7,247 nt of DNA. Source: Syntrophaceae bacterium (GTDB taxonomy: Bacteria; Desulfobacterota; DTXE01). This document shows, in pieces, positions 1 to 7,247 of the stretch. The stretch spans positions 1 to 7,247 of the forward strand of contig DTXE01000254.1 in NCBI GenBank assembly GCA_012962595.1. The letters are read 5' to 3'. Numbering within the stretch: the first letter of the stretch is position 1; each line of letters opens with the position of its first letter. A program made the translations under genes and the position numbers. The notes beneath the pieces are model-generated. The model was not told the DNA's origin, did not search any database, and saw only the letters and a list, made by a program, of their open reading frames with translations.

Positions 1-1
1 A

Positions 2-1796
<1,795 letters not shown>

Positions 1797-1823
1797 GCTT
1801 ATTTTAATATTAGGTAGTCAACG

Positions 1824-1851
1824 AGAGCTCTGAAAAAATCCTTTTCGCTCT
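1824..1851 (+). other. Two-part hairpin in the guaB-dnaE gap
   Basis: AGAGC (1824-1828) pairs with GCTCT (1847-1851). Directly inside it GAAAA (1832-1836) pairs with TTTTC (1842-1846) around an AATCC loop, leaving a three-base TCT bulge on the left arm. This gives ten base pairs in total. No run of T follows, so it is not a standard intrinsic terminator. It sits 40 bases before the dnaE start and could affect the dnaE leader or mRNA stability. The structure is read from sequence; the role is unknown. Confidence 0.4.
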
Positions 1852-1880
1852 GTAAACTGTACTATGCGTGATACATGATA

Positions 1881-1887
1881 GAGGAGG
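1881..1887 (+). promoter_or_regulatory. Strong Shine-Dalgarno site deciding the dnaE start
   Basis: GAGGAGG is a near-perfect anti-SD match four bases before the ATG at 1892, a slightly short spacing. An in-frame GTG at 1868 would place this site inside the coding region and add eight residues (MIHDRGGY) not expected before the PHP domain, so 1892 is preferred. Confidence 0.85.
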
Positions 1888-1891
1888 ATAC

Positions 1892-4800
1892 ATGTTCCAG
1901 GATTTTGTCCACCTTCATGTCCATACACAATATAGCCTACTAGATGGTGCAATAAGATTTAGAGACCTTTTTCAAAAGGCCGTGACATGCGGTATATCCG
2001 CCATGGCCATTACCGATCATGGAAATATGTTTGGTGCTGTGGAATTCTATGAAACAGCAAAAAAATATGGTGTAAAGCCCATCCTAGGATGCGAGGTTTA
2101 TGTGGCCCCCCATAGTCGCTTTCATAAAGAGGGTACTCAAGTGGCGGATGCACCCCACCATCTCATCCTCTTGGCCATGGATGGTCAGGGGTATAAAAAT
2201 CTCATAAAGTTGGTGACCTTGAGCTATATGGAGGGATTTTATTACAAACCCAGGATAGATAAGGAGCTTCTTAGAGAATTTAATCAGGGGCTAATTGCCT
2301 TAAGTGCCTGTCTGCATGGGGAGATACCTTATTTAATTACCAAAGGGGACATGGATTCGGCTATTAAGACTGCCAAGGAATATAGTGAAATATTCACCGA
2401 TAGATTCTATCTGGAACTTCAGGCCAATGGACTCCCTGATCAAGACAAGGTAAATAAGGGCCTTTTAGAGATCAGCCACATCCTTTCCTTACCACTAGTA
2501 GCCACAAACGACTGCCATTATTTGAAGCCTGAAGATGCCAAGGCTCATGATGTCCTTCTGTGTATCCAGACAGGAAAATCTATAAACGACCAAGATAGAA
2601 TGAGGTTTTCTTCAGATCAATTATACCTAAAATCTCCGGAGGAAATGTATTCATCCTTTAGAGACCTACCGTATGCCTTGGAGAATACCGTAAAAATTGC
2701 AGAGGCTTGCAATTTGGAACTTGATCTGGGCAACCACCACTTCCCTAAATACTCTCTTCCAGAAGGAGAAGACCTAGATGAACATTTACATAAGGTTGCC
2801 TTAAGAGGTCTGGAACACAGGTTTATGCAGATAAAAGAGAAAAATGAAGGATTCTCAAAGAATGCAGAGGAAGTGTACCAAAAGAGACTAAAGACCGAGT
2901 TGGATGTAATTAGAAAAATGGGGTTCTCCAGTTATTTTCTCATTGTTTCCGATTTCATCAACTATGCAAAATTAAAGGGTATTCCTGTAGGACCAGGGAG
3001 GGGATCTGCCGCAGGAAGCCTTGTAGCTTATGCCCTAGGGATAACCGATATAGATCCCATCACCCATGAGCTCATCTTTGAGAGATTTTTGAGTCTGGAA
3101 CGGATGGGCCTGCCTGACATTGATGTCGATTTCTGCATGGATAGAAGAGATGAGGTAATTAAATACGTATCTAAAAAATATGGAAACCACCAGAATGTGG
3201 CCCAGATCATTACCTTTGGGAAAATGCAGGCGCGCGCGGTTATCAGAGATGTGGGCAGGGCCTTTGATATGCCTTATAGTGAGGTAGATAAGATTGCCAA
3301 ACTGGTTCCCAATATCCCCAATGTCACCTTGGATGAGGCTCTGGCAAAGGAATATAGGCTTAAGGAATTGAGCGAAACCAATCCAAAAGTAAAAGAGCTT
3401 TTATCTATCGCAAGAGCTCTGGAGGGCCTCCCCAGACATGCCTCTATCCATGCGGCAGGTGTGGTCATATCCGATAAACCCATTGTAGAATACATCCCTC
3501 TTTATAAGGGACAGAAGGGTGAAATTATCACCCAGTATGATATGAAATCGGTAGAGAGGGTTGGCCTTATAAAATTTGATTTCCTGGGCTTAAAAACTCT
3601 TACGGTAATAGATCATGCCATAAAGCTTATTAATAAAAAAAGAGATCCTACTTTCTCTCTGGAATCTTTGGATATGACAGATGAAAAAACATATGCGCTT
3701 CTTAGTTCTGGAGACACAACCGGCGTATTCCAACTTGAAAGTTCTGGTATGAGAGATTTGGTGGTTAGGATGCGGCCGGAGACCTTTAGTGATCTCATAG
3801 CCTTGATCGCCCTTTATCGTCCTGGCCCTCTAGAAAGTGGCATGCTAGATGATTTTATAAAAAGGAAACATGGAGAAATCCCTATTCACTATGAATTACC
3901 TCAACTTGAAGATATCTTGAAGGATACATATGGGGTAATCGTATATCAAGAACAGGTAATGAAAATAGCAAGTGTACTTGCTGATTATACTCTGGGAGAA
4001 GCAGATATCTTAAGACATGCTATGGGAAAGAAAAACGCTCAAGTTATGCGAGAAGAGAGGAATAGGTTTCTTGATGGGGCCAAGAAGAAGGGTATACCCT
4101 TGAAAAAGGCAGAGAGAGTCTTTGACCTTATGGAAAAGTTTGGTGGGTATGGTTTCAATAAGTCTCATAGCACCGCCTATGCCCTTATTGCCTATCAAAC
4201 CGCCTATCTCAAGGCCCATTATCCTTTGGAGTTTATGGCTGCACTCCTCACATCGGAGATGGGTTCTACAGACGACATAGTAAAGTATATTGGAGAATGC
4301 CGGGAAAAGGGCATTGAAATACTTCCCCCAGATGTCAATGAGAGCGAGAGGGATTTTACAGTGGTGGGTAATAAGATACGTTTTGGCCTAGCAGCCGTGA
4401 AAAATGTAGGAACTGCCGCTATTGAATCCATCATTTCTACCCGGGAAAAAAAGGGCCCCTTTTCCTCTCTATTCGATTTTTGCCAAAAGGTTGATTTGAG
4501 GAAGGTAAATAAAAAGGTTATTGAAAGTCTTATCAAGAGTGGGGCGTTTGATTTTACAGGTGCAAAAAGATCTCAGCTTATGTTTATTCTGGCGGAGGCT
4601 TTGGAGAAAGGCCAATTCCTCCAAAGGCAAGGAGCTTCCGACCAGATCAACATGTTTGGCGTCTTTGCCCAAAATGATGGTATGCACACCATTGATTTAC
4701 CACAGATGGATGAGTGGCAGGAAATGGAGTTGCTCGCCTTTGAGAAGGAAGCCTTGGGGTTTTATATAAGTGGCCACCCCTTAGCAAAATACAAGCAGGA

Positions 4801-5356
4801 GCTTGAGTCACTTACCAATACAAACGCAACCCAAGTTACTGAATTAGAAGATGGGGCCTCGGTGGTCTTGGGAGGTGTGACAAGTAGTGTTAAAGAGATT
4901 AATAGCAGAAGGGGCGATCGAATGGCCTTCGTAACCCTGGAAGACCTAAGCGGATTTATCGAGATTATTGTATTTTCCGATATATTTAAAAAGACCTCTA
5001 CCTTGGTTAAAAGTGACATGCCCATTTTGGTTCGGGGTCACCTGACAAGGGATGAGAAATCAACAAAGGTTGTAGCCGAAGAAATCACTCCCTTATCTGT
5101 TGCCAAGGAACGGATGATATCATCCGTTCATATAAAGTTAAATGCAGAAAACCTAACCAGGCAACACCTTGTAAGTTTAAGAAATCTGCTAGAACAGTAT
5201 AAAGGGCACTCAAAGGCATATATTCATGTAATTACTCAAAATGGAGAAGAGACCGTCATTGGTTTGCCAGATAGTCTCAGATTAAGCCCTTCTCAGGAGA
5301 TGATTAAAGAAGTTAATGATTTTTTTGGATATACCGTGGTGGAAACCAGGGTTTAG
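1892..5356 (+). CDS. dnaE: DNA polymerase III alpha subunit (DnaE1 type)
   Basis: This is the catalytic subunit of the replicative DNA polymerase. Its 1154 aa are close to the 1160 of E. coli DnaE, and no intein is present. The N-terminal PHP domain (about 5-275) keeps apparent metal ligands His9, His11, Asp42, His43, Glu68, His89/90, Cys140, Asp207 and His209, several of which E. coli DnaE has lost. The polymerase core includes GPGRGSAAGSLVAY (367-380), the palm motif PDIDVDF with catalytic Asp411 and Asp413, and FDFLGL with the third Asp at 563. A helix-hairpin-helix region follows at about 811-870 (GLAAVKNVG at 832-840). QINMF (918-922) corresponds to the internal beta-clamp-binding motif (QADMF in E. 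coli). An OB-fold domain spans about 991-1063, and a short C-terminal domain ends the protein. guaB lies 95 bases upstream. The often adjacent accA is not downstream. An unusual perfect 22-base palindrome lies in the codons for residues 1073-1080. Confidence 0.98.
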   Translation: MFQDFVHLHVHTQYSLLDGAIRFRDLFQKAVTCGISAMAITDHGNMFGAVEFYETAKKYGVKPILGCEVYVAPHSRFHKEGTQVADAPHHLILLAMDGQGYKNLIKLVTLSYMEGFYYKPRIDKELLREFNQGLIALSACLHGEIPYLITKGDMDSAIKTAKEYSEIFTDRFYLELQANGLPDQDKVNKGLLEISHILSLPLVATNDCHYLKPEDAKAHDVLLCIQTGKSINDQDRMRFSSDQLYLKSPEEMYSSFRDLPYALENTVKIAEACNLELDLGNHHFPKYSLPEGEDLDEHLHKVALRGLEHRFMQIKEKNEGFSKNAEEVYQKRLKTELDVIRKMGFSSYFLIVSDFINYAKLKGIPVGPGRGSAAGSLVAYALGITDIDPITHELIFERFLSLERMGLPDIDVDFCMDRRDEVIKYVSKKYGNHQNVAQIITFGKMQARAVIRDVGRAFDMPYSEVDKIAKLVPNIPNVTLDEALAKEYRLKELSETNPKVKELLSIARALEGLPRHASIHAAGVVISDKPIVEYIPLYKGQKGEIITQYDMKSVERVGLIKFDFLGLKTLTVIDHAIKLINKKRDPTFSLESLDMTDEKTYALLSSGDTTGVFQLESSGMRDLVVRMRPETFSDLIALIALYRPGPLESGMLDDFIKRKHGEIPIHYELPQLEDILKDTYGVIVYQEQVMKIASVLADYTLGEADILRHAMGKKNAQVMREERNRFLDGAKKKGIPLKKAERVFDLMEKFGGYGFNKSHSTAYALIAYQTAYLKAHYPLEFMAALLTSEMGSTDDIVKYIGECREKGIEILPPDVNESERDFTVVGNKIRFGLAAVKNVGTAAIESIISTREKKGPFSSLFDFCQKVDLRKVNKKVIESLIKSGAFDFTGAKRSQLMFILAEALEKGQFLQRQGASDQINMFGVFAQNDGMHTIDLPQMDEWQEMELLAFEKEALGFYISGHPLAKYKQELESLTNTNATQVTELEDGASVVLGGVTSSVKEINSRRGDRMAFVTLEDLSGFIEIIVFSDIFKKTSTLVKSDMPILVRGHLTRDEKSTKVVAEEITPLSVAKERMISSVHIKLNAENLTRQHLVSLRNLLEQYKGHSKAYIHVITQNGEETVIGLPDSLRLSPSQEMIKEVNDFFGYTVVETRV
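5108..5129. repeat. Perfect 22-base palindrome inside dnaE
   Basis: The left half GAACGGATGAT (5108-5118) is followed without a gap by its exact reverse complement ATCATCCGTTC (5119-5129), centred on GATATC. It starts on a codon boundary and encodes E-R-M-I-S-S-V plus the first base of His1080, in the linker between the OB-fold and the C-terminal domain of DnaE. As RNA it could fold into a hairpin of about nine base pairs with a four-base loop. Whether it is functional or chance cannot be told from one sequence. Confidence 0.95.
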
Positions 5357-5380
5357 GTCTATGGGAACTAGACATCGAGA

Positions 5381-5396
5381 CCCTTCCCTCCCTTCC
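5381..5396 (-). other. C-run tract; possible G-quadruplex on the minus strand
   Basis: The plus strand reads CCC-TT-CCC-T-CCC-TT-CC, so the minus strand has GG-AA-GGG-A-GGG-AA-GGG. That pattern satisfies a two-tetrad quadruplex with very short loops, and the plus strand could form an i-motif. The G-rich side is the template strand for the rightward genes. Only the pattern is observed; folding is inference. Confidence 0.35.
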
Positions 5397-5407
5397 TGCT
5401 CACTCCG

Positions 5408-5420
5408 GCGGGCACCCCGC
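5408..5420 (+). other. Short GC-rich hairpin
   Basis: GCGGG (5408-5412), loop CAC (5413-5415), CCCGC (5416-5420): five perfect G-C pairs with a three-base loop, in an otherwise AT-leaning region. A following T run is missing (TCCACACATATA comes next), so it is not a classical terminator. It may belong to a dispersed intergenic repeat or simply be the end of a processed transcript. Confidence 0.4.
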
Positions 5421-5449
5421 TCCACACATATAATCTTCACCCAGGATAA

Positions 5450-5493
5450 AATGGGCTCTACTCAAACTTCAGGAAATTCCCATTGTATTTTTT
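5450..5493 (+). terminator. Weak candidate intrinsic terminator after dnaE
   Basis: AATGGG (5450-5455) is complementary to CCCATT (5479-5484), and six T residues follow at 5488-5493. Its position about 95 bases after the dnaE stop suits a terminator. However, the loop is 23 bases, the stem has only six pairs and the T run starts three bases after the stem, so the structure would be marginal. Confidence 0.3.
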
Positions 5494-5510
5494 ATTGATA
5501 ATAATATAAG
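5483..5510 (+). promoter_or_regulatory. Weak sigma70-like promoter candidate for the UPF0280 gene
   Basis: TTGTAT (5483-5488), a 16-base gap and TATAAG (5505-5510) resemble -35 and -10 boxes, the -10 being one base from consensus and the -35 poor (three of six). The site lies in an AT-rich stretch where such matches arise easily, and it overlaps the T run of the proposed terminator. Confidence 0.25.
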
Positions 5511-5577
5511 CTATATGGTAGTGAAAATTAATTCATTTCAAATAGTCTCAAAAAATCAATAAGTTAAAGAAAGATTC

Positions 5578-6306
5578 GTGAAGACCTACAAGAAGCGGTT
5601 TTATCGTGACTGGATATCAAAGCATGGTGGATGCTTGTGCAGGATAGTGGTCAAGGAAACCGATCTTCTGGTAAGGGCTGACAAGGACTTAACTAAGGAG
5701 GCACAGGCCTCTGTTTACAAATATCGGGCCCAGATTGAGGCCTACATAGAACAATACCCTGAGTTTAAGACCACATTAATTCCTTGGAAAATGAACCATT
5801 TTGCTCCTGGGGTAGTCCAAGAGATGATAGAAGCCTCTAGCTTCGCTAAAGTTGGCCCTATGGCGGCAGTGGCAGGAGTTATTGCCCACTTTGTAGGATG
5901 CGATCTCCTCAAATACTCTGACCATATCATTGTAGAAAATGGTGGGGATATATTCATAAAGAGCCCGGATACCCTCAAGGTCAACATATTCGCTGGACGG
6001 TCTCCACTTAGTAATAGGATAGGAATAAAGATCCAACCACAGGACACACCTCTGGGCATCTGCACTTCGTCAGGAACCGTAGGTCACTCCTTAAGCTTTG
6101 GCCGAGCGGATGCCGTAACCGTGATATCGAAATCTACAGCCTTGGCGGATGCAGCTGCAACCTCTATAGGGAATCTTATTCAAGGAAAGGAAGACATCGG
6201 CTTGGGACTTAATTATGCACAGAGAATAAAAGGGATATTAGGGGTTATAATCATTGTAGGTGACAGACTGGGAAGCTGGGGTAAGGTGGAATTAACCGAA
6301 GCCTGA
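5578..6306 (+). CDS. UPF0280 family protein (ApbE-like fold, function unknown)
   Basis: This 242-aa soluble protein has no signal peptide or clear membrane segment. It shows the hallmarks of the UPF0280 family, known in archaea and deltaproteobacteria and distantly related to ApbE (FAD:protein FMN transferase). Visible blocks are RFYR (7-10), ETDLLVRADKDL (27-38), VGPMAAVAG (92-100), VENGGDIFI (119-127), FAGRSPLS (138-145), GICTSSGTVGHSLSFG (160-175) and LADAAATSIGN (189-199). The NGGD and ADAAAT segments recall the flavin and metal motifs of ApbE, but transferase activity has not been shown for this family to my knowledge. GTG 5578 is the only reasonable start: an in-frame TAA lies at 5560-5562, and the N-terminus fits the family. 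The upstream GA-rich AAAGAAAG is a poor ribosome site. No terminator is seen before the next gene, which has its own probable promoter. Confidence 0.92.
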   Translation: MKTYKKRFYRDWISKHGGCLCRIVVKETDLLVRADKDLTKEAQASVYKYRAQIEAYIEQYPEFKTTLIPWKMNHFAPGVVQEMIEASSFAKVGPMAAVAGVIAHFVGCDLLKYSDHIIVENGGDIFIKSPDTLKVNIFAGRSPLSNRIGIKIQPQDTPLGICTSSGTVGHSLSFGRADAVTVISKSTALADAAATSIGNLIQGKEDIGLGLNYAQRIKGILGVIIIVGDRLGSWGKVELTEA

Positions 6307-6319
6307 AGGTAAAAAATGC

Positions 6320-6347
6320 TTGTCTTTTGCTGTGAGATTGCTATACT
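6320..6347 (+). promoter_or_regulatory. Probable sigma70-type promoter of the HIT-lapA-like unit
   Basis: TTGTCT (6320-6325) matches four of six bases of the -35 consensus and TATACT (6342-6347) five of six of the -10 consensus, with a 16-base spacer. Transcription would start near 6354, leaving a leader of about 25 bases before the ATG at 6378 with an AGGAAAG ribosome site. It lies entirely in the 71-base gap after the UPF0280 gene. This is the best promoter match in the window, though only a sequence match. Confidence 0.55.
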
Positions 6348-6377
6348 GCCTTATAAATCTAGGATTTCAGGAAAGAA

Positions 6378-6887
6378 ATGGGCAAAAAAATTCTGTGGGC
6401 ACCTTGGCGTATAGAATACATACTCCATAATAATAATAGGAAATGTATATTTTGCCCCAATATTCTCTCAGGTTCTAAGAAAGATTCTCTTATCCTTTAC
6501 AGGGGCCCTATGTCTATGGTTATGATGAATAGGTATCCCTATAACAATGGGCACTTGTTGGTATCACCCCTCAAGCATATACCTGATCTGGAAGGCTTAA
6601 CACCTCAAGAGATGAAAGATCTATTTCTTATGGTGAGGGAAAGTGTGAGGATACTTAAAAAGGTCATGGATCCAGATGGTTTTAATATTGGAATAAATTT
6701 AGGACGTGTGGCTGGTGCGGGTATCGAGGGTCATGTTCACTTCCATATTGTTCCCAGATGGAATGGGGATACCAGTTGCATGACCGTAATATCAGAAATT
6801 AGAGTTATTCCTGAACACTTGATGATGACCTATGAAAAATTACTACCCCATTTCTATAACCTGGAGAAAATCCATGAGAAGGTTTAA
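6378..6887 (+). CDS. HIT family protein, Ap4A phosphorylase-like
   Basis: This 169-aa cytosolic enzyme belongs to the histidine-triad nucleotide hydrolase/transferase superfamily. Its HIT motif is HVHFHIV: His119, His121 and His123, with His121 the expected nucleophile that forms a nucleotidyl intermediate. The motif sits in GRVAGAGIEGHVHFHIVPRW (109-128) followed by NGDT, a context resembling the bacterial Ap4A phosphorylase group (Mycobacterium Rv2613c type) more than HINT. The N-terminus LWAPWRIEYI and a CIFC pair (Cys23, Cys26), probably zinc-binding, are also typical of that group. The likely substrate is diadenosine tetraphosphate or a related dinucleotide, but substrate choice cannot be read from sequence. 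Translation starts at ATG 6378, preceded by AGGAAAG (6369-6375). The last 14 bases overlap the start of the downstream LapA-like gene, suggesting one transcript and coupled translation. Confidence 0.92.
   Translation: MGKKILWAPWRIEYILHNNNRKCIFCPNILSGSKKDSLILYRGPMSMVMMNRYPYNNGHLLVSPLKHIPDLEGLTPQEMKDLFLMVRESVRILKKVMDPDGFNIGINLGRVAGAGIEGHVHFHIVPRWNGDTSCMTVISEIRVIPEHLMMTYEKLLPHFYNLEKIHEKV
6863..6866 (+). promoter_or_regulatory. Shine-Dalgarno site inside the HIT gene, deciding the LapA-like start
   Basis: GGAG lies seven bases before ATG 6874, within the last codons of the HIT gene. An in-frame ATG at 6832 has no comparable site and would add 14 polar residues before a typical positively charged LapA-like start (MRRFK), so 6874 is preferred. 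Confidence 0.7.
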
Positions 6888-7164
6888 GCTGGTATGTTTT
6901 GCCATTTCGGTTATCCTCTTTGCCATAGTTTGTGCCGTCTTTATCATTCAAAATCCTGAATTTTTCTCACCTGAGACTGAAATCAGATTAAACCTCCATT
7001 ATATTTGTCTTGGACCCACCCACATAAAATTCTTTATCTTAGTCCTCCTCTCTTTCTTCTTGGGTCTTTTTGTAGCCAGTTTTCTGTCCCTTATTGTAAA
7101 TTTTAGAGGTAATGCTAATACTATCAAATCCTCATATATTCATGCCAAAAGATATTTTAGCTAG
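6874..7164 (+). CDS. LapA-like (DUF1049) small inner-membrane protein
   Basis: This 96-aa protein has two predicted membrane helices: about 6-25 (start LVCFAISVILFAIV) and about 52-75 (FFILVLLSFFLGLFVASF). Short charged ends flank them: MRRFK at the start and a basic tail after residue 76. The layout matches the LapA/DUF1049 family, including an 'F.IQN' sequence at the end of helix 1 (VFIIQNPE, 22-29) and an L..FFLG.F..S pattern in helix 2. In E. coli LapA works with LapB in tuning lipopolysaccharide synthesis at the inner membrane; transferring that role here is inference, and no lapB is visible in the window. The usual cytoplasmic coiled-coil tail after helix 2 is very short (about 20 residues). 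It overlaps the HIT gene by 14 bases and is probably translated from the same mRNA. Confidence 0.75.
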   Translation: MRRFKLVCFAISVILFAIVCAVFIIQNPEFFSPETEIRLNLHYICLGPTHIKFFILVLLSFFLGLFVASFLSLIVNFRGNANTIKSSYIHAKRYFS

Positions 7165-7166
7165 AT

Positions 7167-7247
7167 ATGATACTATCTACAATACCCAATATCCGATTCA
7201 TCGTTTTTTCATTAGCTTTTTCTATAAATTTAATTTTTCTTGAATTG
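7167..7247 (+). CDS. Possible start of a further gene, cut by the window edge
   Basis: From ATG 7167, two bases after the LapA-like stop, 27 codons stay open to the right edge. They encode a hydrophobic start (after MILSTIPNIR comes FIVFSLAFSINLIF), like a membrane anchor or signal segment. Tight spacing favours a co-transcribed gene. Against it, there is no good ribosome site, the stretch is AT-rich so hydrophobic codons come easily, and 27 codons are too few to judge. The product is not recognised. Otherwise this would be an AT-rich intergenic segment. Confidence 0.35.
   Translation, partial: MILSTIPNIRFIVFSLAFSINLIFLEL

Larger units (their letters stand above)
5357..5577. other. Intergenic region between dnaE and the UPF0280 gene (221 bases, no gene supported)
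   Basis: No credible coding region was found here. The left half (about 5376-5425) is markedly richer in G+C than its surroundings and holds a pyrimidine tract and a tight GCGGG hairpin. The right half (about 5482-5577) is very AT-rich. A weak hairpin, GTCTA (5357-5361) with TAGAC (5369-5373), directly follows the dnaE stop but has no T run. The sharp change in composition suggests that either a small repeat or structured RNA lies in the left half, or that it is a decayed remnant; none of these is proven. Confidence 0.6.

Noticed and set aside
4521..4769. An 82-aa plus-strand open frame inside dnaE
   Set aside because: It is in a different frame from the intact polymerase gene, across its conserved clamp-binding region; no sign of an overlapping gene.
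5316..5498. A 60-aa plus-strand open frame spanning the end of dnaE and the following gap
   Set aside because: It begins out of frame inside dnaE without a ribosome site, has no recognisable family and runs through the oddly composed intergenic patch.
5742..6065. Minus-strand open frames of 107 and 86 aa opposite the UPF0280 gene
   Set aside because: The plus-strand gene carries all family motifs across this span; the antisense frames have no recognisable domain or ribosome site.
7162..7179. Small inverted repeat TAGATA/TATCTA after the LapA-like gene as a terminator
   Set aside because: Six A-T-rich pairs only, with a six-base loop and no T run directly after; too weak to call.

Overview
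This is a compact, single-direction stretch of core bacterial chromosome. Every supported gene lies on the + strand and no mobile element, CRISPR array, tRNA or rRNA is visible. The DNA leans AT-rich, with frequent AGA/AGG arginine and ATA isoleucine codons. The gene set fits a bacterium of the former Deltaproteobacteria (Desulfobacterota-like). It includes a short Ppx/GppA, a long DnaE1, a UPF0280/ApbE-like protein, an Ap4A-phosphorylase-type HIT protein and a LapA-like membrane protein. The lineage is an inference from gene content and style, not a demonstrated assignment.

Layout. Positions 2-280 hold the C-terminal end of a Ppx/GppA phosphatase cut by the window edge. After 46 bases comes guaB (327-1796, IMP dehydrogenase, 489 aa). 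A 95-base gap with a hairpin separates it from dnaE (1892-5356, replicative DNA polymerase III alpha subunit, 1154 aa). A 221-base intergenic region (5357-5577) follows, with a C-rich tract, a short GC-rich hairpin, a weak terminator candidate and a weak promoter candidate. Next is a UPF0280 protein (5578-6306). A fairly convincing sigma70-type promoter (6320-6347) precedes a HIT hydrolase/phosphorylase (6378-6887), which overlaps a small two-TM LapA-like protein (6874-7164). An open frame with a hydrophobic start runs off the right edge (7167-7247).

Functional themes. The left part concerns nucleotide and (p)ppGpp/polyphosphate metabolism (Ppx/GppA, GuaB) and DNA replication (DnaE). The right part holds one conserved protein of unknown function, one dinucleoside-polyphosphate-type enzyme and one envelope protein. 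I see no evidence of a new defence or mobile system. The items most worth a second look are a perfect 22-base palindrome inside dnaE, the complete-looking PHP metal site of this DnaE (suggesting built-in proofreading), the oddly GC-rich patch downstream of dnaE, and the uncharacterised UPF0280 protein.
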